A stretch of 27,847 nucleotides of DNA from Chloroflexota bacterium (GCA_030550295.1 JAUQPQ010000008.1:1-27847); one strand, 5' to 3'. Shown: positions 1-8,827, counted from the stretch's first letter. The notes: generated by a model not told the origin, from the sequence alone. A program made the numbers and translations.

Positions 1-935
1 TTGAGGACAGGCAAGTCGGAGCCGATGCTTGTGAATTGGATGCCGTAGTAGCCCTCAGCTATCGCCCAACCACCAGCTGCCTCCACATCGGTATCAGCGG
101 AGCCCCACACCAGCGAGATGACCCTGTCTAGTGGGAAGCCGGCCTCGCGGAAGGCCTTTATGGAGACGGAGGGGCTGCGCCCGAAGAGGTGAGTTATCAC
201 CCAGTCCGCCTTGAACCGCTGCACGATGTCCGTCACCTGGGCGCTCATCTCCACCCCAGGGGCTGGCACGGCAAACGTCTGAAGAGTGACCCCCTCCCGC
301 TGGGCGATGGCGTTAAGGACATCGATGGGCTCCCGGCCAGCGGGGTTGTCATAGTACAGGTAGGCAATCTTGGGCTTGCCAGTCTTCCCTTCTTTCTGCC
401 ACTGGTCCAGGACGAACTTCATCGCCGCCCCTCCTTGGGACCAGTAGCTGGCAGCGGTGGGGAAGCCGTATGGGAACTTCTCCCCGTTGGCCGTCGCTGC
501 CACACCATAGCCAGGGAAGTTACACACTATCTTGTCGTTGTGGCAGCGGTCCAGGACCGCCTGAGTGATGGGGGTACCATAAGTGTTTATGATCACTGCC
601 CCTGCTGCCTTGAGGCGCTCATAGCACTCCACACCCTTGGGCACCTCGTAGCTGTGCTCGCAAAAGAGGGCTTCAATGGGGTGCCCATCTACGCCACCCT
701 TCTTGTTGATGAGATTGATGGCGTCCTCAAAGCCCGCCTTATAGGCGACACCGATAAGCTGCGTTGGCCCTGTGGCGTCAAATATGAACCCTACCTTGAC
801 CGGCTCCTTAGTAGGCTGCACCGCTCCCGGCGTCTGGCCGGGGGTAGGCGCCGGTGCAGCCTCTTCCTCACAAGCGGCCAGCGCTAGCCCTGCTGCCACC
901 AGCGCCAAGGCCGCTATGAGTTTCCAAAACCTCAT
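1..935 (-). CDS. livK: Branched-chain amino-acid-type ABC transporter substrate-binding lipoprotein, 3' end cut by window edge
   Basis: This is the extracellular ligand-binding subunit of a HAAT-family ABC transporter; 311 codons are visible and the gene continues past position 1. The ATG at 933-935 follows a strong ribosome site (AGGAGGT at 943-949). The product begins with a signal peptide ending in a lipobox (LAAC, Cys22), then an acidic and Ala/Pro-rich linker, so it should be a membrane-anchored lipoprotein. The mature part starts VKVGFIFDATGPTQ, the typical opening of a type I periplasmic-binding fold, and is rich in aromatic residues in the middle, as in LivK/AmiC-like receptors. It is the last visible gene of the livG, acyl-CoA synthetase, livH, livM, livK operon, 15 bases after livM. 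The ligand is unknown; the CoA ligase in the operon hints at a carboxylic acid. Confidence 0.9.
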   Translation of the reverse strand, partial: MRFWKLIAALALVAAGLALAACEEEAAPAPTPGQTPGAVQPTKEPVKVGFIFDATGPTQLIGVAYKAGFEDAINLINKKGGVDGHPIEALFCEHSYEVPKGVECYERLKAAGAVIINTYGTPITQAVLDRCHNDKIVCNFPGYGVAATANGEKFPYGFPTAASYWSQGGAAMKFVLDQWQKEGKTGKPKIAYLYYDNPAGREPIDVLNAIAQREGVTLQTFAVPAPGVEMSAQVTDIVQRFKADWVITHLFGRSPSVSIKAFREAGFPLDRVISLVWGSADTDVEAAGGWAIAEGYYGIQFTSIGSDLPVL

Positions 936-950
936 AATCTGACACCTCCT

Positions 951-2018
951 TCAATATGGGAATGGCCAGACTCTAAAGTAGTCCTTTATGTTACGCCAAA
1001 GCCGATTCAGCCCCTCAGGCTCCACCATCAGGAAGAGCATGATTAGGCCACCAAAAACGGCGAACCTCAGGTGCGCCACAAACGAGTGTATGTCCGATAC
1101 CGGTATCACCCCCTTGAAGTTCTGTAGTATGTCCTCAAGGGCCAAAGGCAAAATGGTCACGAAGGCAGCACCAAAGATGGTCCCCAAAACGCTACCTAAC
1201 CCCCCAATGATGACCATGGCCAAGAAGTTTATGGACTCTACAATCCGGAAAGATTCAATGTTAGCGTTTCCCAGGTAGTACACCCACAGGGCACCTGCCA
1301 CCCCCGCATAGAAGGAGCTGATCATGAAGGCCAAAAGCTTGTAACGGACTATGTCCACCCCCATGATCTCGGCAGCGATATCCCTGTCCCTTATGGCCAC
1401 AAAGGCCCGGCCCAAGCGAGTGCGGGCGATATTTAGCAGGGCCACCGTAGCCACGATGGCGATGGCCAGAATCAGGAAGTACTTTTCCCGCTCGGTGTCC
1501 AGAACTAGACCACCCAACTTGGCAGGGGGCACTATTATGCTTGCCTGGAACCCTTTCCCTCCGATCCACCGTACATGGTTCACCGTCCACTCGGTGATGA
1601 ACTGGGCAGCCAGAGTAGCTATGGCCAAATAGAACCCCTTCACCCTGACCGAGGGAAGCCCTACCAGCAGGCCATAGAAAGCGGCGAATACGCCACCACC
1701 TACCAGCCCCACCCAGAAAGGCATGTCGGCCCGGCTGGTCATGATGGCGGCGGTGTAACCGCCTACTGCCATGAAGGCAGCATGCCCTACCGATATCTGG
1801 CCAGCAAACCCCACCAGCAAATTGAGCCCCAAGGCAGCCACTAGGTTTATCCCAACCAAGTTCGCCCAAACCAAATGCTTCACGTCTAATATGAAGGGCA
1901 ATATGAGGGCAAAGAAGGCCAAGAATCCCGCTACGGTGATCCTGGCTAAGGGGACAGTGTATAGGGCCATATCGGCCTGATAAGTGGTCTTGAAGATGCC
2001 GCACTCGCGGTTGATCAT
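951..2018 (-). CDS. livM: Branched-chain amino-acid-type ABC transporter permease LivM
   Basis: This is the second membrane permease of the HAAT-family importer, pairing with LivH. The 355-residue product is hydrophobic through most of its length. It carries the LivM-typical stretch NLLVGFAGQISVGHAAFMAV near residues 65-85, followed by GGYTAA. The permease-ATPase contact region is around ARTRLGRAFVAIRDRDIAAE, followed by MGVDIVRYKLLAF. Length fits the family (about 300-420). The ATG at 2016-2018 sits four bases after the livH stop codon, so translation is probably coupled; the ribosome site is weak. A later Met at residue 17 is an alternative start that would put the first membrane segment closer to the N-terminus. 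Family is secure; substrate is not. Confidence 0.93.
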   Translation of the reverse strand: MINRECGIFKTTYQADMALYTVPLARITVAGFLAFFALILPFILDVKHLVWANLVGINLVAALGLNLLVGFAGQISVGHAAFMAVGGYTAAIMTSRADMPFWVGLVGGGVFAAFYGLLVGLPSVRVKGFYLAIATLAAQFITEWTVNHVRWIGGKGFQASIIVPPAKLGGLVLDTEREKYFLILAIAIVATVALLNIARTRLGRAFVAIRDRDIAAEIMGVDIVRYKLLAFMISSFYAGVAGALWVYYLGNANIESFRIVESINFLAMVIIGGLGSVLGTIFGAAFVTILPLALEDILQNFKGVIPVSDIHSFVAHLRFAVFGGLIMLFLMVEPEGLNRLWRNIKDYFRVWPFPY

Positions 2019-2022
2019 CGCC

Positions 2023-2907
2023 CTACACCCGCTCTATGATCTCCCGGCCGAAGAGGCCATAAGGCCTCACCACCAGAACAGCCATCATGAGCACAAAGGG
2101 GACGAAGTCTTTAAGGCCGCCACCTACATGAGGGTCAAAATACCCTGCGGTCAGGTTCTCCGTAGCGCCTACCACCAGGCCCCCAATGATGGCCCCGGCT
2201 ATAGAGTCGAGTCCTCCAAGGATAACTACGGGGAATACCTTCAGGCCCAGAAGGGAAAGGTACTGGTCTACGCCTATCTTGGCACCCCACACCAGACCCC
2301 CAGCCACCGAGGTTAGCCCGGCTATCATCCACATGAGGGCAAAGACGGTAGGCAAACGGATCCCCATCGCCATCGCCGCCTGCTGATCGTCAGAGACCGC
2401 CCTTACGGCGATCCCCTGGCGCATCCTCTGGAAGAAGTAGCTGAACAAAGCTACCAGGAACAAAGTTATCCCTACGCCAGCCAGGTCCAAGGGGGCCACA
2501 GAAACGCTTCCCACCGAGAGGGGTTGCCTGGGAAGAAGAAGGTCTATGGCCTTGGTCTCCACACCCCAGGTGATGTTGACTACCCCCCGCAAGAAGATGC
2601 CCAGCCCCAAGGTGGCCATGATCATCCCTATGACCGGCCTGCCTATCATGGGGCGCAAGACCACACGCTCGAGCAGGATGCCGAAAAGGGCCATAATAAC
2701 CAGGGTGACGGCGATGGAGCCACCCAAAGGCAGGCCATAGGAGATGACCATAACCGCAGCTATAGTGGCCGCAAGCATCATCATCTCCCCCACAGCGAAG
2801 TTGATGACGCTTGTGGCCTTGTAGATGAGGACGAAGCCTAACGCCACTAGGGCATAGATACAACCAAGGGTGAGCCCCTTTACAAGAAGGGTCAGAAAGA
2901 AGTCCAT
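2023..2907 (-). CDS. livH: Branched-chain amino-acid-type ABC transporter permease LivH
   Basis: This is the first permease of the HAAT importer, 294 residues. The N-terminus (GLTLGCIYALVALGFVLIYK, then INFAVGEMMML) is the standard LivH opening. The coupling-helix region is RAVSDDQQAAMAMGIRL, and a conserved glycine-rich segment (VVILGGLDSIAGAIIGGLVV) lies near the C-terminus. About eight membrane segments can be read by eye. The ATG at 2905-2907 follows the acyl-CoA synthetase stop by three bases, with a GAGAGG ribosome site inside the end of that gene, so the two are translationally linked. Nothing is odd in the sequence itself; the notable point is the CoA ligase directly upstream in the same operon. 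Confidence 0.94.
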   Translation of the reverse strand: MDFFLTLLVKGLTLGCIYALVALGFVLIYKATSVINFAVGEMMMLAATIAAVMVISYGLPLGGSIAVTLVIMALFGILLERVVLRPMIGRPVIGMIMATLGLGIFLRGVVNITWGVETKAIDLLLPRQPLSVGSVSVAPLDLAGVGITLFLVALFSYFFQRMRQGIAVRAVSDDQQAAMAMGIRLPTVFALMWMIAGLTSVAGGLVWGAKIGVDQYLSLLGLKVFPVVILGGLDSIAGAIIGGLVVGATENLTAGYFDPHVGGGLKDFVPFVLMMAVLVVRPYGLFGREIIERV

Positions 2908-2910
2908 GGC

Positions 2911-4833
2911 CTATCCTCTCCCTCCCTTCTCGGCTGCTGCCACCTCTTCCCTCACATCGAAGATGGAAAGGAGCCCCCGGATCTCCGCCCTCCGCCCATC
3001 TTCGTAAGTGATGGTGGCTGTGACCTCCACTTGCCTTGTATCGCTATAGAGCGCCTCTATCAGGTTGGCGTATTTCTGGGCGATGAAGCGTCTGCGAACC
3101 TTGCGCGTACGGGTGATCTCCTCATCGTCGGGGTCCAGTTCTTTATGTAAGATGAGGAAGCGGCGGATGCGCGTCTCTGACGGCAGCTGCCCGTTGACTC
3201 GCTCCACCTCTCTATAGATGAGCTGACCCACTTCCGGCTTTTGGGAGAGATCCATATAGCTGGTGTAGGCGATCCCGTGCTTCTCTGCCCATTTGCCTAC
3301 CACTTGGCCATCGATGTTTATAAGCGCTGCTACGTAGGGACGGTCGGCGCCAACGGCCACGGCCTCCTTAATGTACGGGCTGAACTTGAGCTTGTTCTCT
3401 ATCCACTGGGGGGCAAAGGTGGTGCCGTCGGCCAGCCTCGTTACGTCCTTCAGCCGGTCCACAATGACCAGCTGCCCATCGGGCGTAAAGAAGCCTGCGT
3501 CACCCGTGCGCAGCCACTCATTGGCCCGTGCCTCAGCGGTGGCCTCTGGGTTCTTAAAGTACCCTTGAAATACTCCCGGGCTCTTTACAAGCACCTCTCC
3601 CTCATCGGAGATGCGCACCTCAATACCTGGCAAGGGCCTGCCCACGGTATCAGGGCTCGCCTCACCGTCGCGCTGCACGGTGACCAAGGCCGAAGCCTCG
3701 GTGGCCCCATATACCTGCTTCAGGTTTATTCCAAGGCTGCGGAAGTAGCTGAGCACCTCTGGGCCTATGGCCGCCCCTCCCGTGTAGGCGGAGCGAATGC
3801 GCCTAAGGCCGATGTGGTCCCGGATGGGCCCATAGACTAAGAAGTCGCCCAGTTGGTAGAGGAGCCTCATCCATATGGGCACACCCTTCTTTTGGCTGCG
3901 GCGGGCTTCTACCTTCTCCGCTACCCTCATAAACAAGTGATAAATGCCCTTCTTAACCAGATCGGCGTCCTCTATGCGTACTTGAATGCCGGCCAAAAGG
4001 TTCTCCCAGATGCGCGGAGGGGCCACTATGTAGTGAGGGCCGATCTCCCGCAGGTCTCGTTGAACGGTCTCCGGTTCCTCTGGAATGTTGATGCAGAACC
4101 CGACGAGGTAATGCATGGCCAGGGACCAGTAAGTATCACCTATCCAGGCCATGGGCAGGTAGGCCATCAGCTCGTTGTTAGGCGAATAGCGTTCCACCTG
4201 CAAGAAGGCCTGGCACGCCGAAAGGAGATTGCGGTGGCTTAGCATGGTTCCCTTGGGGAATCCAGTGGTACCGGACGTATAAGATATGAGGGCAAGGTCA
4301 TGGGGTTGCGTCTTTTCAATGAGCTGCTGGAAGAGGTTGGGGTTTTTGCGGTCCAACTCCCTGCCCAGCTCCTGGACCTTGGTAAAGCTCATGAGCCACG
4401 GATCGGTGTAATGGCGCATCCCCTTGGGGTCGTCGTAAATGACCCTCTCCACGTAGGGCAGGGATTCCCTTAGGGAGAGGATCTTGTCTACCTGCTCCTG
4501 GTCTTCGGCTATTACCACCTTCGCCTCAGAATGGTGGATGATGTACTGGACTTCCTGGGCAATGGCGTCCTGATAGATGGGTACTGGCACGCCCCTAAGG
4601 GACTGGGCAGCCACAAAGGCCCAGTACAGCTGGGGCCTGTTGTCACCGATAATGGCCAGCTTGTCATTTTCCTGGAAACCAAGTACAGATAGCCCCAGGG
4701 CAAGGGCCTTCACGTTCTCATAGACATCGGCCCAGGTGTAGGTCTGCCAGATGCCGAACTCCTTTTCGCGCATGGCAGGGCGACGGGCCAAATCGCGCGC
4801 GTTGCGGGCAAGAAGCTTGGGAATGGTGTCCAT
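2911..4833 (-). CDS. Long-chain-type acyl-CoA synthetase (AMP-forming) inside the liv operon
   Basis: This is an ANL-superfamily adenylating enzyme, 640 residues, which would activate a carboxylic acid to acyl-AMP and then acyl-CoA. Visible motifs in order are the P-loop ISYTSGTTGFPKG at about residues 183-195, the YGATEA adenine-binding motif, the LRTGD motif with its nucleotide-binding Asp, and the hinge DRLKDV. The length and the long C-terminal part match bacterial long-chain (FadD15/FAA1-like) synthetases rather than short acetyl-CoA synthetases. It lies between livG (6-base gap) and livH (3-base gap), so it belongs to the transport operon. By inference the transporter brings in the acid and this enzyme traps it as a thioester. 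The actual substrate (fatty, branched-chain or aromatic acid) cannot be read from sequence. Confidence 0.92.
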   Translation of the reverse strand: MDTIPKLLARNARDLARRPAMREKEFGIWQTYTWADVYENVKALALGLSVLGFQENDKLAIIGDNRPQLYWAFVAAQSLRGVPVPIYQDAIAQEVQYIIHHSEAKVVIAEDQEQVDKILSLRESLPYVERVIYDDPKGMRHYTDPWLMSFTKVQELGRELDRKNPNLFQQLIEKTQPHDLALISYTSGTTGFPKGTMLSHRNLLSACQAFLQVERYSPNNELMAYLPMAWIGDTYWSLAMHYLVGFCINIPEEPETVQRDLREIGPHYIVAPPRIWENLLAGIQVRIEDADLVKKGIYHLFMRVAEKVEARRSQKKGVPIWMRLLYQLGDFLVYGPIRDHIGLRRIRSAYTGGAAIGPEVLSYFRSLGINLKQVYGATEASALVTVQRDGEASPDTVGRPLPGIEVRISDEGEVLVKSPGVFQGYFKNPEATAEARANEWLRTGDAGFFTPDGQLVIVDRLKDVTRLADGTTFAPQWIENKLKFSPYIKEAVAVGADRPYVAALINIDGQVVGKWAEKHGIAYTSYMDLSQKPEVGQLIYREVERVNGQLPSETRIRRFLILHKELDPDDEEITRTRKVRRRFIAQKYANLIEALYSDTRQVEVTATITYEDGRRAEIRGLLSIFDVREEVAAAEKGGRG

Positions 4834-4839
4834 ACCTTC

Positions 4840-5625
4840 CTACCCCCCTTTGGGCGCTATCGCCTCTCCAAGGTAGGCCTTGATCGCCCGAGGATCGCTG
4901 ACTACCTCCTCAGGGCGCCCCTCGCAGATCTTCTCCCCCAGATCCAAGACGATGACACGGTCTGATATGTCCATCACCACACCCATGTCGTGCTCGATGA
5001 GGATGATGCCAATGCCCAGCTCTTCCTGTACGTCCAAGATGAAGCGGGCCATGTCTTCCTTCTCGTCAAGGTTCATGCCAGCCATGGGCTCATCCAGGAG
5101 CAGCAGCTCCGGCTCTAGGGCTAAGGCCCTTCCCAACTCTACCCGTTTCTGCAGACCATAAGGCAGGGCGCCGGCAGGAACCTTCCGTATGTGCTCTATC
5201 TCCAGGAAGTCGATAATGCGCTCCACCACTTCTCGGTGCCTTATCTCCTCCCTCTGGGCCAGGCCCCAATAAAGGGCACAGGCCAGGGGATTAGACTTCA
5301 TCTTTACATGCCTACCTAGCATGATGTTGTCCAGAACGGTCATGTCCCGGAACAGGGCCACGTTCTGGAAGGTGCGAGCAACCCCCAGCGCAGCAATACG
5401 GTGAGGCGGCAGACGGGTGATGTCTATACCCTTAAACAAGATGCGCCCCCGTTGGGGGTGATAATGCCCACAGACGGCGTTTATAAGCGAGGTCTTACCT
5501 GCTCCGTTGGGCCCAATGATGGCCAAAATCTCAGATTTCCGCGCTTCCAGGCTAACCCCCCGCAGGGCCTGCACACCACCGAACGATAGATAAACGTTTT
5601 GGACTTCCAGCAGCATCTCGTTCAT
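4840..5625 (-). CDS. livG: Branched-chain amino-acid-type ABC transporter ATPase LivG
   Basis: This is the ATP-hydrolysing subunit of the HAAT importer, 261 residues. It shows Walker A GPNGAGKTS (residues 38-46), a family-typical variant signature LPYGLQKRVELGRAL, Walker B LLLLDEPMAGMN, and the switch His in IEHDMGVVM. LivG is favoured over LivF by the longer middle section (HVKMKSNPLACALYWGL and following) and by the position at the head of the operon. The ATG at 5623-5625 is preceded by a GGAG core that falls inside a small hairpin (5631-5644). A strong promoter lies about 43 bases upstream of the start. The partner ATPase LivF is absent from the window; in comparable operons it often follows livK, which would place it left of position 1. 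Confidence 0.94.
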   Translation of the reverse strand: MNEMLLEVQNVYLSFGGVQALRGVSLEARKSEILAIIGPNGAGKTSLINAVCGHYHPQRGRILFKGIDITRLPPHRIAALGVARTFQNVALFRDMTVLDNIMLGRHVKMKSNPLACALYWGLAQREEIRHREVVERIIDFLEIEHIRKVPAGALPYGLQKRVELGRALALEPELLLLDEPMAGMNLDEKEDMARFILDVQEELGIGIILIEHDMGVVMDISDRVIVLDLGEKICEGRPEEVVSDPRAIKAYLGEAIAPKGG

Positions 5626-5630
5626 CTAGT

Positions 5631-5644
5631 CGCTCCGTTGAGCG
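5631..5644 (-). promoter_or_regulatory. Small hairpin covering the livG ribosome binding site
   Basis: On the minus strand the leader reads CGCTC-AACG-GAGCG just before the livG start. The five-base-pair stem pairs away the GGAG that would bind the ribosome. It is short, so any effect would be modest; in a thermophile it could act as a weak thermometer-like element. Seen in sequence, function inferred. Confidence 0.35.
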
Positions 5645-5667
5645 CTTTAGAAAAAAATCAAATATAG

Positions 5668-5696
5668 CATATAACAACCCAGGACCTTAATGTCAA
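5668..5696 (-). promoter_or_regulatory. Sigma-70-type promoter of the liv/acyl-CoA synthetase operon
   Basis: On the minus strand a perfect -35 hexamer TTGACA (5691-5696) is followed after 17 bases by TATATG (5668-5673). The predicted transcript would start near 5661, about 36 bases before the livG start. The whole 5626-5729 gap is AT-rich compared with its surroundings and contains nothing else that I can support. Confidence 0.7.
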
Positions 5697-5729
5697 TATC
5701 CATCCCCTCAATATGCAAAGGCGCCCAAG

Positions 5730-6419
5730 CTATAAGCTGCGGCGCGTGTAGCGGGGCCTTATCGCCAAAACGATAAGTAGCCCTGTAATAAAGCCCCCTA
5801 CATGCGCCCAATAGGCCACCCCGCTATCGATGCCGATGGCTTGCGCCCCAAGGGATGCAAGTCCGCTAAAAAGCTGCAAAAGGAACCAAAACCCTATGAG
5901 CACAGGGGCAGGGACGGGGAAAGCCCCAAAGAACCAAAGGTAGGGCATAAGGACAGCTACCGTCGCCGTGGGATAAAGGACAAGATAAGCGGCCAGCACG
6001 CCAGCGATGGCGCCACTTGCTCCCACCATAGGCACCATGCTGTTTTGGCTCACAGCTACCTGTAAAGCGGCTGCTCCCACGCCAGCCACAAAATAGAAGA
6101 AGAGGTAAAAGAGGTGGCCCAGGGCGTCTTCCACGTTGTCGCCAAACACCCACAGAAAGACCATATTGCTGATAAGGTGCATCCAGCCCCCATGAATAAA
6201 CATGCTGGTGAAAATTGTGGCCGGCGCCTCCCAGCCCGAGGGCGATGAGAGCCAATCGATGAGGCGCACAGGTACAGCACCCCAATCGAGGAAGAGACGT
6301 TGCAACTCCCAAGGAGTAAGGGACAGCTCATATACGAAGACGATTATGTTGGCCAAGATAAGGGTCAGATTCACCCACGGCAGACGGCGGGACTTAGGAG
6401 TGTCACCTATTGGGATCAC
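5730..6419 (-). CDS. Rhomboid-family intramembrane serine protease
   Basis: This is an integral-membrane serine protease of the rhomboid family, 229 residues. The catalytic dyad is visible: Ser135 in GASG and His206 in the last segment (YWAHVGGF). The loop HGGWMHLISNM holds the oxyanion-type Asn85 and the conserved HxxxN pattern. Six or seven membrane segments are apparent, and the N-terminus (MIPIGDTPKSRR) is typical of short bacterial rhomboids. The start codon is GTG at 6417-6419, supported by the match to the family N-terminus and a purine-rich upstream stretch. The gene begins 19 bases after the corrinoid adenosyltransferase and is probably the last gene of the dpp-type operon, since the next promoter (liv) follows it. 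The substrate is unknown. Confidence 0.93.
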   Translation of the reverse strand: MIPIGDTPKSRRLPWVNLTLILANIIVFVYELSLTPWELQRLFLDWGAVPVRLIDWLSSPSGWEAPATIFTSMFIHGGWMHLISNMVFLWVFGDNVEDALGHLFYLFFYFVAGVGAAALQVAVSQNSMVPMVGASGAIAGVLAAYLVLYPTATVAVLMPYLWFFGAFPVPAPVLIGFWFLLQLFSGLASLGAQAIGIDSGVAYWAHVGGFITGLLIVLAIRPRYTRRSL

Positions 6420-6438
6420 TGGCCCCTTACCCCTCGCC

Positions 6439-7023
6439 TCATCGCCTTGGAGGCCGTTCTCCTGGAGGCCATGTCGTCTCTGGACGCCCTTCTGCCCAAT
6501 TTACGTAGCGGGCTAAGGCAAACAGGAGGTCAGAAAGCCTGTTAAGGTAGATCATCACCTCAGGACGCACCGTCTCTTGGCGGGCCAAGGCGACCACTTG
6601 ACGCTCAGCACGGCGACAGATGGTGCGCGCCAAGTGAAGGGCCGCACCCGCTGGCCCCCCTCCGGGCAAAATGAAGCGCTTCAGGGGAGGAGTCTTGGCA
6701 TCATACCTATCAATGAGGCGCTCCAAGGCTTCTATTCGGTCCTCTGGCAGGAGACATGGCGGGGCCTCGGGCGAGGCCAGCTCAGCCCCAAGATGAAACA
6801 GGTCTTCCTGGATTGACCTAAGCACCCCTATCACCCTTCTCTGGCGCACGAAGGCAGCAGCTAAACCGAGGGCTGAGCTAAGCTCGTCCAGGGAGCCATA
6901 GGCCTTCACCCGGGGATGGTCTTTATTGACCCTCTGCCCACCGAAAAGGGAGGTCTTGCCATCGTCACCAGCACGAGTATAGAGGGGCGATTTGGGCGGA
7001 TGGGCCTGCACCTTAAGGCCCAT
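6439..7023 (-). CDS. Corrinoid adenosyltransferase, PduO type (ATP:cob(I)alamin adenosyltransferase)
   Basis: This enzyme transfers adenosyl from ATP to cob(I)alamin or cob(I)yrinic acid a,c-diamide to make adenosylcobalamin. The PduO-type hallmarks are present: the N-terminal ATP-binding motif YTRAGDDGKTSL (residues 15-26), the GSLDELSSALGLA helix, the FILPGGGPAGAALHLAR segment, and RRAERQVV near the corrinoid site. The ATG at 7021-7023 is chosen because GGGAGGAAGG lies just before it. An in-frame GTG 36 bases further upstream (7059) lacks a good ribosome site and would add a non-conserved tail. It sits between a peptide-binding lipoprotein and the rhomboid gene in one transcription unit. 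No other B12 gene or B12-dependent enzyme is in the window, so the linkage is unexplained. Confidence 0.9.
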   Translation of the reverse strand: MGLKVQAHPPKSPLYTRAGDDGKTSLFGGQRVNKDHPRVKAYGSLDELSSALGLAAAFVRQRRVIGVLRSIQEDLFHLGAELASPEAPPCLLPEDRIEALERLIDRYDAKTPPLKRFILPGGGPAGAALHLARTICRRAERQVVALARQETVRPEVMIYLNRLSDLLFALARYVNWAEGRPETTWPPGERPPRR

Positions 7024-7075
7024 TATACCCCTTCCTCCCACAGCACAAGGAGGTACCACCCTCCCACTGTTACTA

Positions 7076-8827
7076 TCAGCCAGATGGGCGACCGTTAATG
7101 GAAGGGTGCGCTCTGTCTAGCCAAGCATCGGCCAGCTGATAGGAGGTGCCGAAGAAGACATATGGTCTAAAGTTGCGGTAATAGGGCCACGCTGCCCATA
7201 GCTGAATGGGAGTAGCGATATCTATACGTGCCAATACGCTATCTAGAAGGTAGCGTTGGATCTCCCAACCTATCTCCCTGCGCCTCTGCCTATCGAACTC
7301 CCGCCGTTGGGCTTCCAGTAAGCGATCCAGATAAAGGTCAGAGAGGCGGAAGGAGTTCTTGGTACCTCGACTATGGAAGAAGGGATAAAGCCAGTCGTCT
7401 AAGTCTATCCAGCCGTTGTCGTAGGCGAAGGTGAAGGGTAGCGTGCCTTTTAGGTGGCCCTCAGCTATCTCGTGCTGAGGCAGAACCCTCACTGAGACCT
7501 GCGCCTCAAGTACCTGCTCAAGCACCCTGCGGAACTGAGTGGCATACTCCCCTATATAAGGGGGCAAATTGGAGAAGGCGATGTCCAGGGGTGGACTCCC
7601 GGCAGCCTTGTACAGGCTACGGGCCTCCCGTACGTCTGCTTGACGCGCCCCTCCTCCACGGAAGCCAGGGCGAGACAAGAGCTCTTCATCGGGCAGTGCC
7701 CAATGGAGGATAGGGTTTACGGGGCCATGGGGCCTACCCCACCCCTGCCACAAGGCATCGATCACCTGCTGGCGATCTATGGCCAGGTGGATGGCCTTGC
7801 GCAGGCGCAGATCGTTATAAGGCGGAAGGTCGACCCTCAGCCGTATATTCACCCAAGCCGAAAAACCGGCATCTATGGCCTGTACCTCCGGATAGTCTTG
7901 GCGCAGTTGGAGGATCCACCTAGGGTTGGCGTAGTAGACTACTGCGTCTAACTGCTTGCTCCGGAAGGCCGCTTCCATAAGAGCATCATCGGGGGCAAAG
8001 ATGGAGACGTAGCCGTCGAGGTAGGGCCTGGCTAGGAGGGGATCATCCCATCCGAACCACTCGGGGTTGCGCACCATACGCGCCTCTTCTAGCACCTTCA
8101 GGCCCCCCCACATAAAGGGCCCGGTCCCTATCATGGCTTCCTGCCGGTTCATCTCATCGTTGCTATCCACTACTTCCATGGGGACGATGAAGGCGTTGGT
8201 ATCGGCCAAAAAGTGGAGGAAGGGGGACGTAGGCTCCCTAAGGACGAACTTCACTGTGTAGCGGTCTATTACTTCGATGCGCTCGATGACGCTGTACTGG
8301 TAGGCGCGGTAGTACCAGGGCCGCCGGGGGCTTATCTCGCTCATCTGGCGCAGGAAGGAGAACTTGACGTCCTCAGCGGTCAGTTCCCTTCCCCCTATCG
8401 CCGCCTCCTCACGAGTCGCTGCCTTTCCCAAAACCTGGCTGGGGCGGTGGAAGCGGACGCCGGAGCGCAGCCTTACTACATATTCTAGGGGCGGGTCCCC
8501 TATCACTTCCGGCATCGCCTGGGCGAGGTCGGTGGTAATAACACCCTGGAGGACGTCATCGTAGCGCAAGACCTTACTGAAGACAGCTGAATGAGTGCTA
8601 TATATGGGCCCGAATTGGGTCTGGTGTGGGTCCAGGGTATCCAGTACCGCCGCCTCGAACCCTGGTAGGCGTAAGATGCCGCCTCGCGTCACCCCCTCCC
8701 CTTGAGGACGGTGAGGGGGCGCCATAGGCTGGCCCTTTTCTCCCCCACATCCGGCTATAGCTGCTACCGCCGCCCCCGCCAGCGCCCCAATGAAACTCCT
8801 ACGGGAGAGCCGACGGGGTGCTGCCAA
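7076..8827 (-). CDS. ABC transporter substrate-binding protein, family 5 (DppA/OppA type), Tat lipoprotein; second of a tandem pair
   Basis: This is an extracellular solute-binding protein of the peptide/nickel/opine class, 583 residues. The N-terminus has a twin-arginine motif (SRRSFIG, residues 8-14) and a lipobox ending at Cys27, so it is probably exported folded by Tat and then lipidated. Family-5 hallmarks include RELTAEDVKFSF, IGTGPFMW and the helix LRLRKAIHLAIDRQQV. The start is TTG at 8825-8827: AGGAGGTGA lies seven bases upstream, and the twin-arginine signal begins directly after it. It is clearly paralogous to the upstream gene (8889-10829); both share DTLDPHQTQFGP, YDNGWIDLDDW and FHSRG. 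The gap between the two is 61 bases. The ligand is unknown. Confidence 0.92.
   Translation of the reverse strand: MAAPRRLSRRSFIGALAGAAVAAIAGCGGEKGQPMAPPHRPQGEGVTRGGILRLPGFEAAVLDTLDPHQTQFGPIYSTHSAVFSKVLRYDDVLQGVITTDLAQAMPEVIGDPPLEYVVRLRSGVRFHRPSQVLGKAATREEAAIGGRELTAEDVKFSFLRQMSEISPRRPWYYRAYQYSVIERIEVIDRYTVKFVLREPTSPFLHFLADTNAFIVPMEVVDSNDEMNRQEAMIGTGPFMWGGLKVLEEARMVRNPEWFGWDDPLLARPYLDGYVSIFAPDDALMEAAFRSKQLDAVVYYANPRWILQLRQDYPEVQAIDAGFSAWVNIRLRVDLPPYNDLRLRKAIHLAIDRQQVIDALWQGWGRPHGPVNPILHWALPDEELLSRPGFRGGGARQADVREARSLYKAAGSPPLDIAFSNLPPYIGEYATQFRRVLEQVLEAQVSVRVLPQHEIAEGHLKGTLPFTFAYDNGWIDLDDWLYPFFHSRGTKNSFRLSDLYLDRLLEAQRREFDRQRRREIGWEIQRYLLDSVLARIDIATPIQLWAAWPYYRNFRPYVFFGTSYQLADAWLDRAHPSINGRPSG

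Noticed and set aside
189..887. Open frame on the plus strand, 232 codons
   Set aside because: It is antisense to the livK coding sequence, which has a ribosome site, lipobox and family match; the plus-strand translation matches nothing I know.
3241..3840. Open frame on the plus strand, 199 codons
   Set aside because: Antisense shadow of the acyl-CoA synthetase, whose motifs run through this region.
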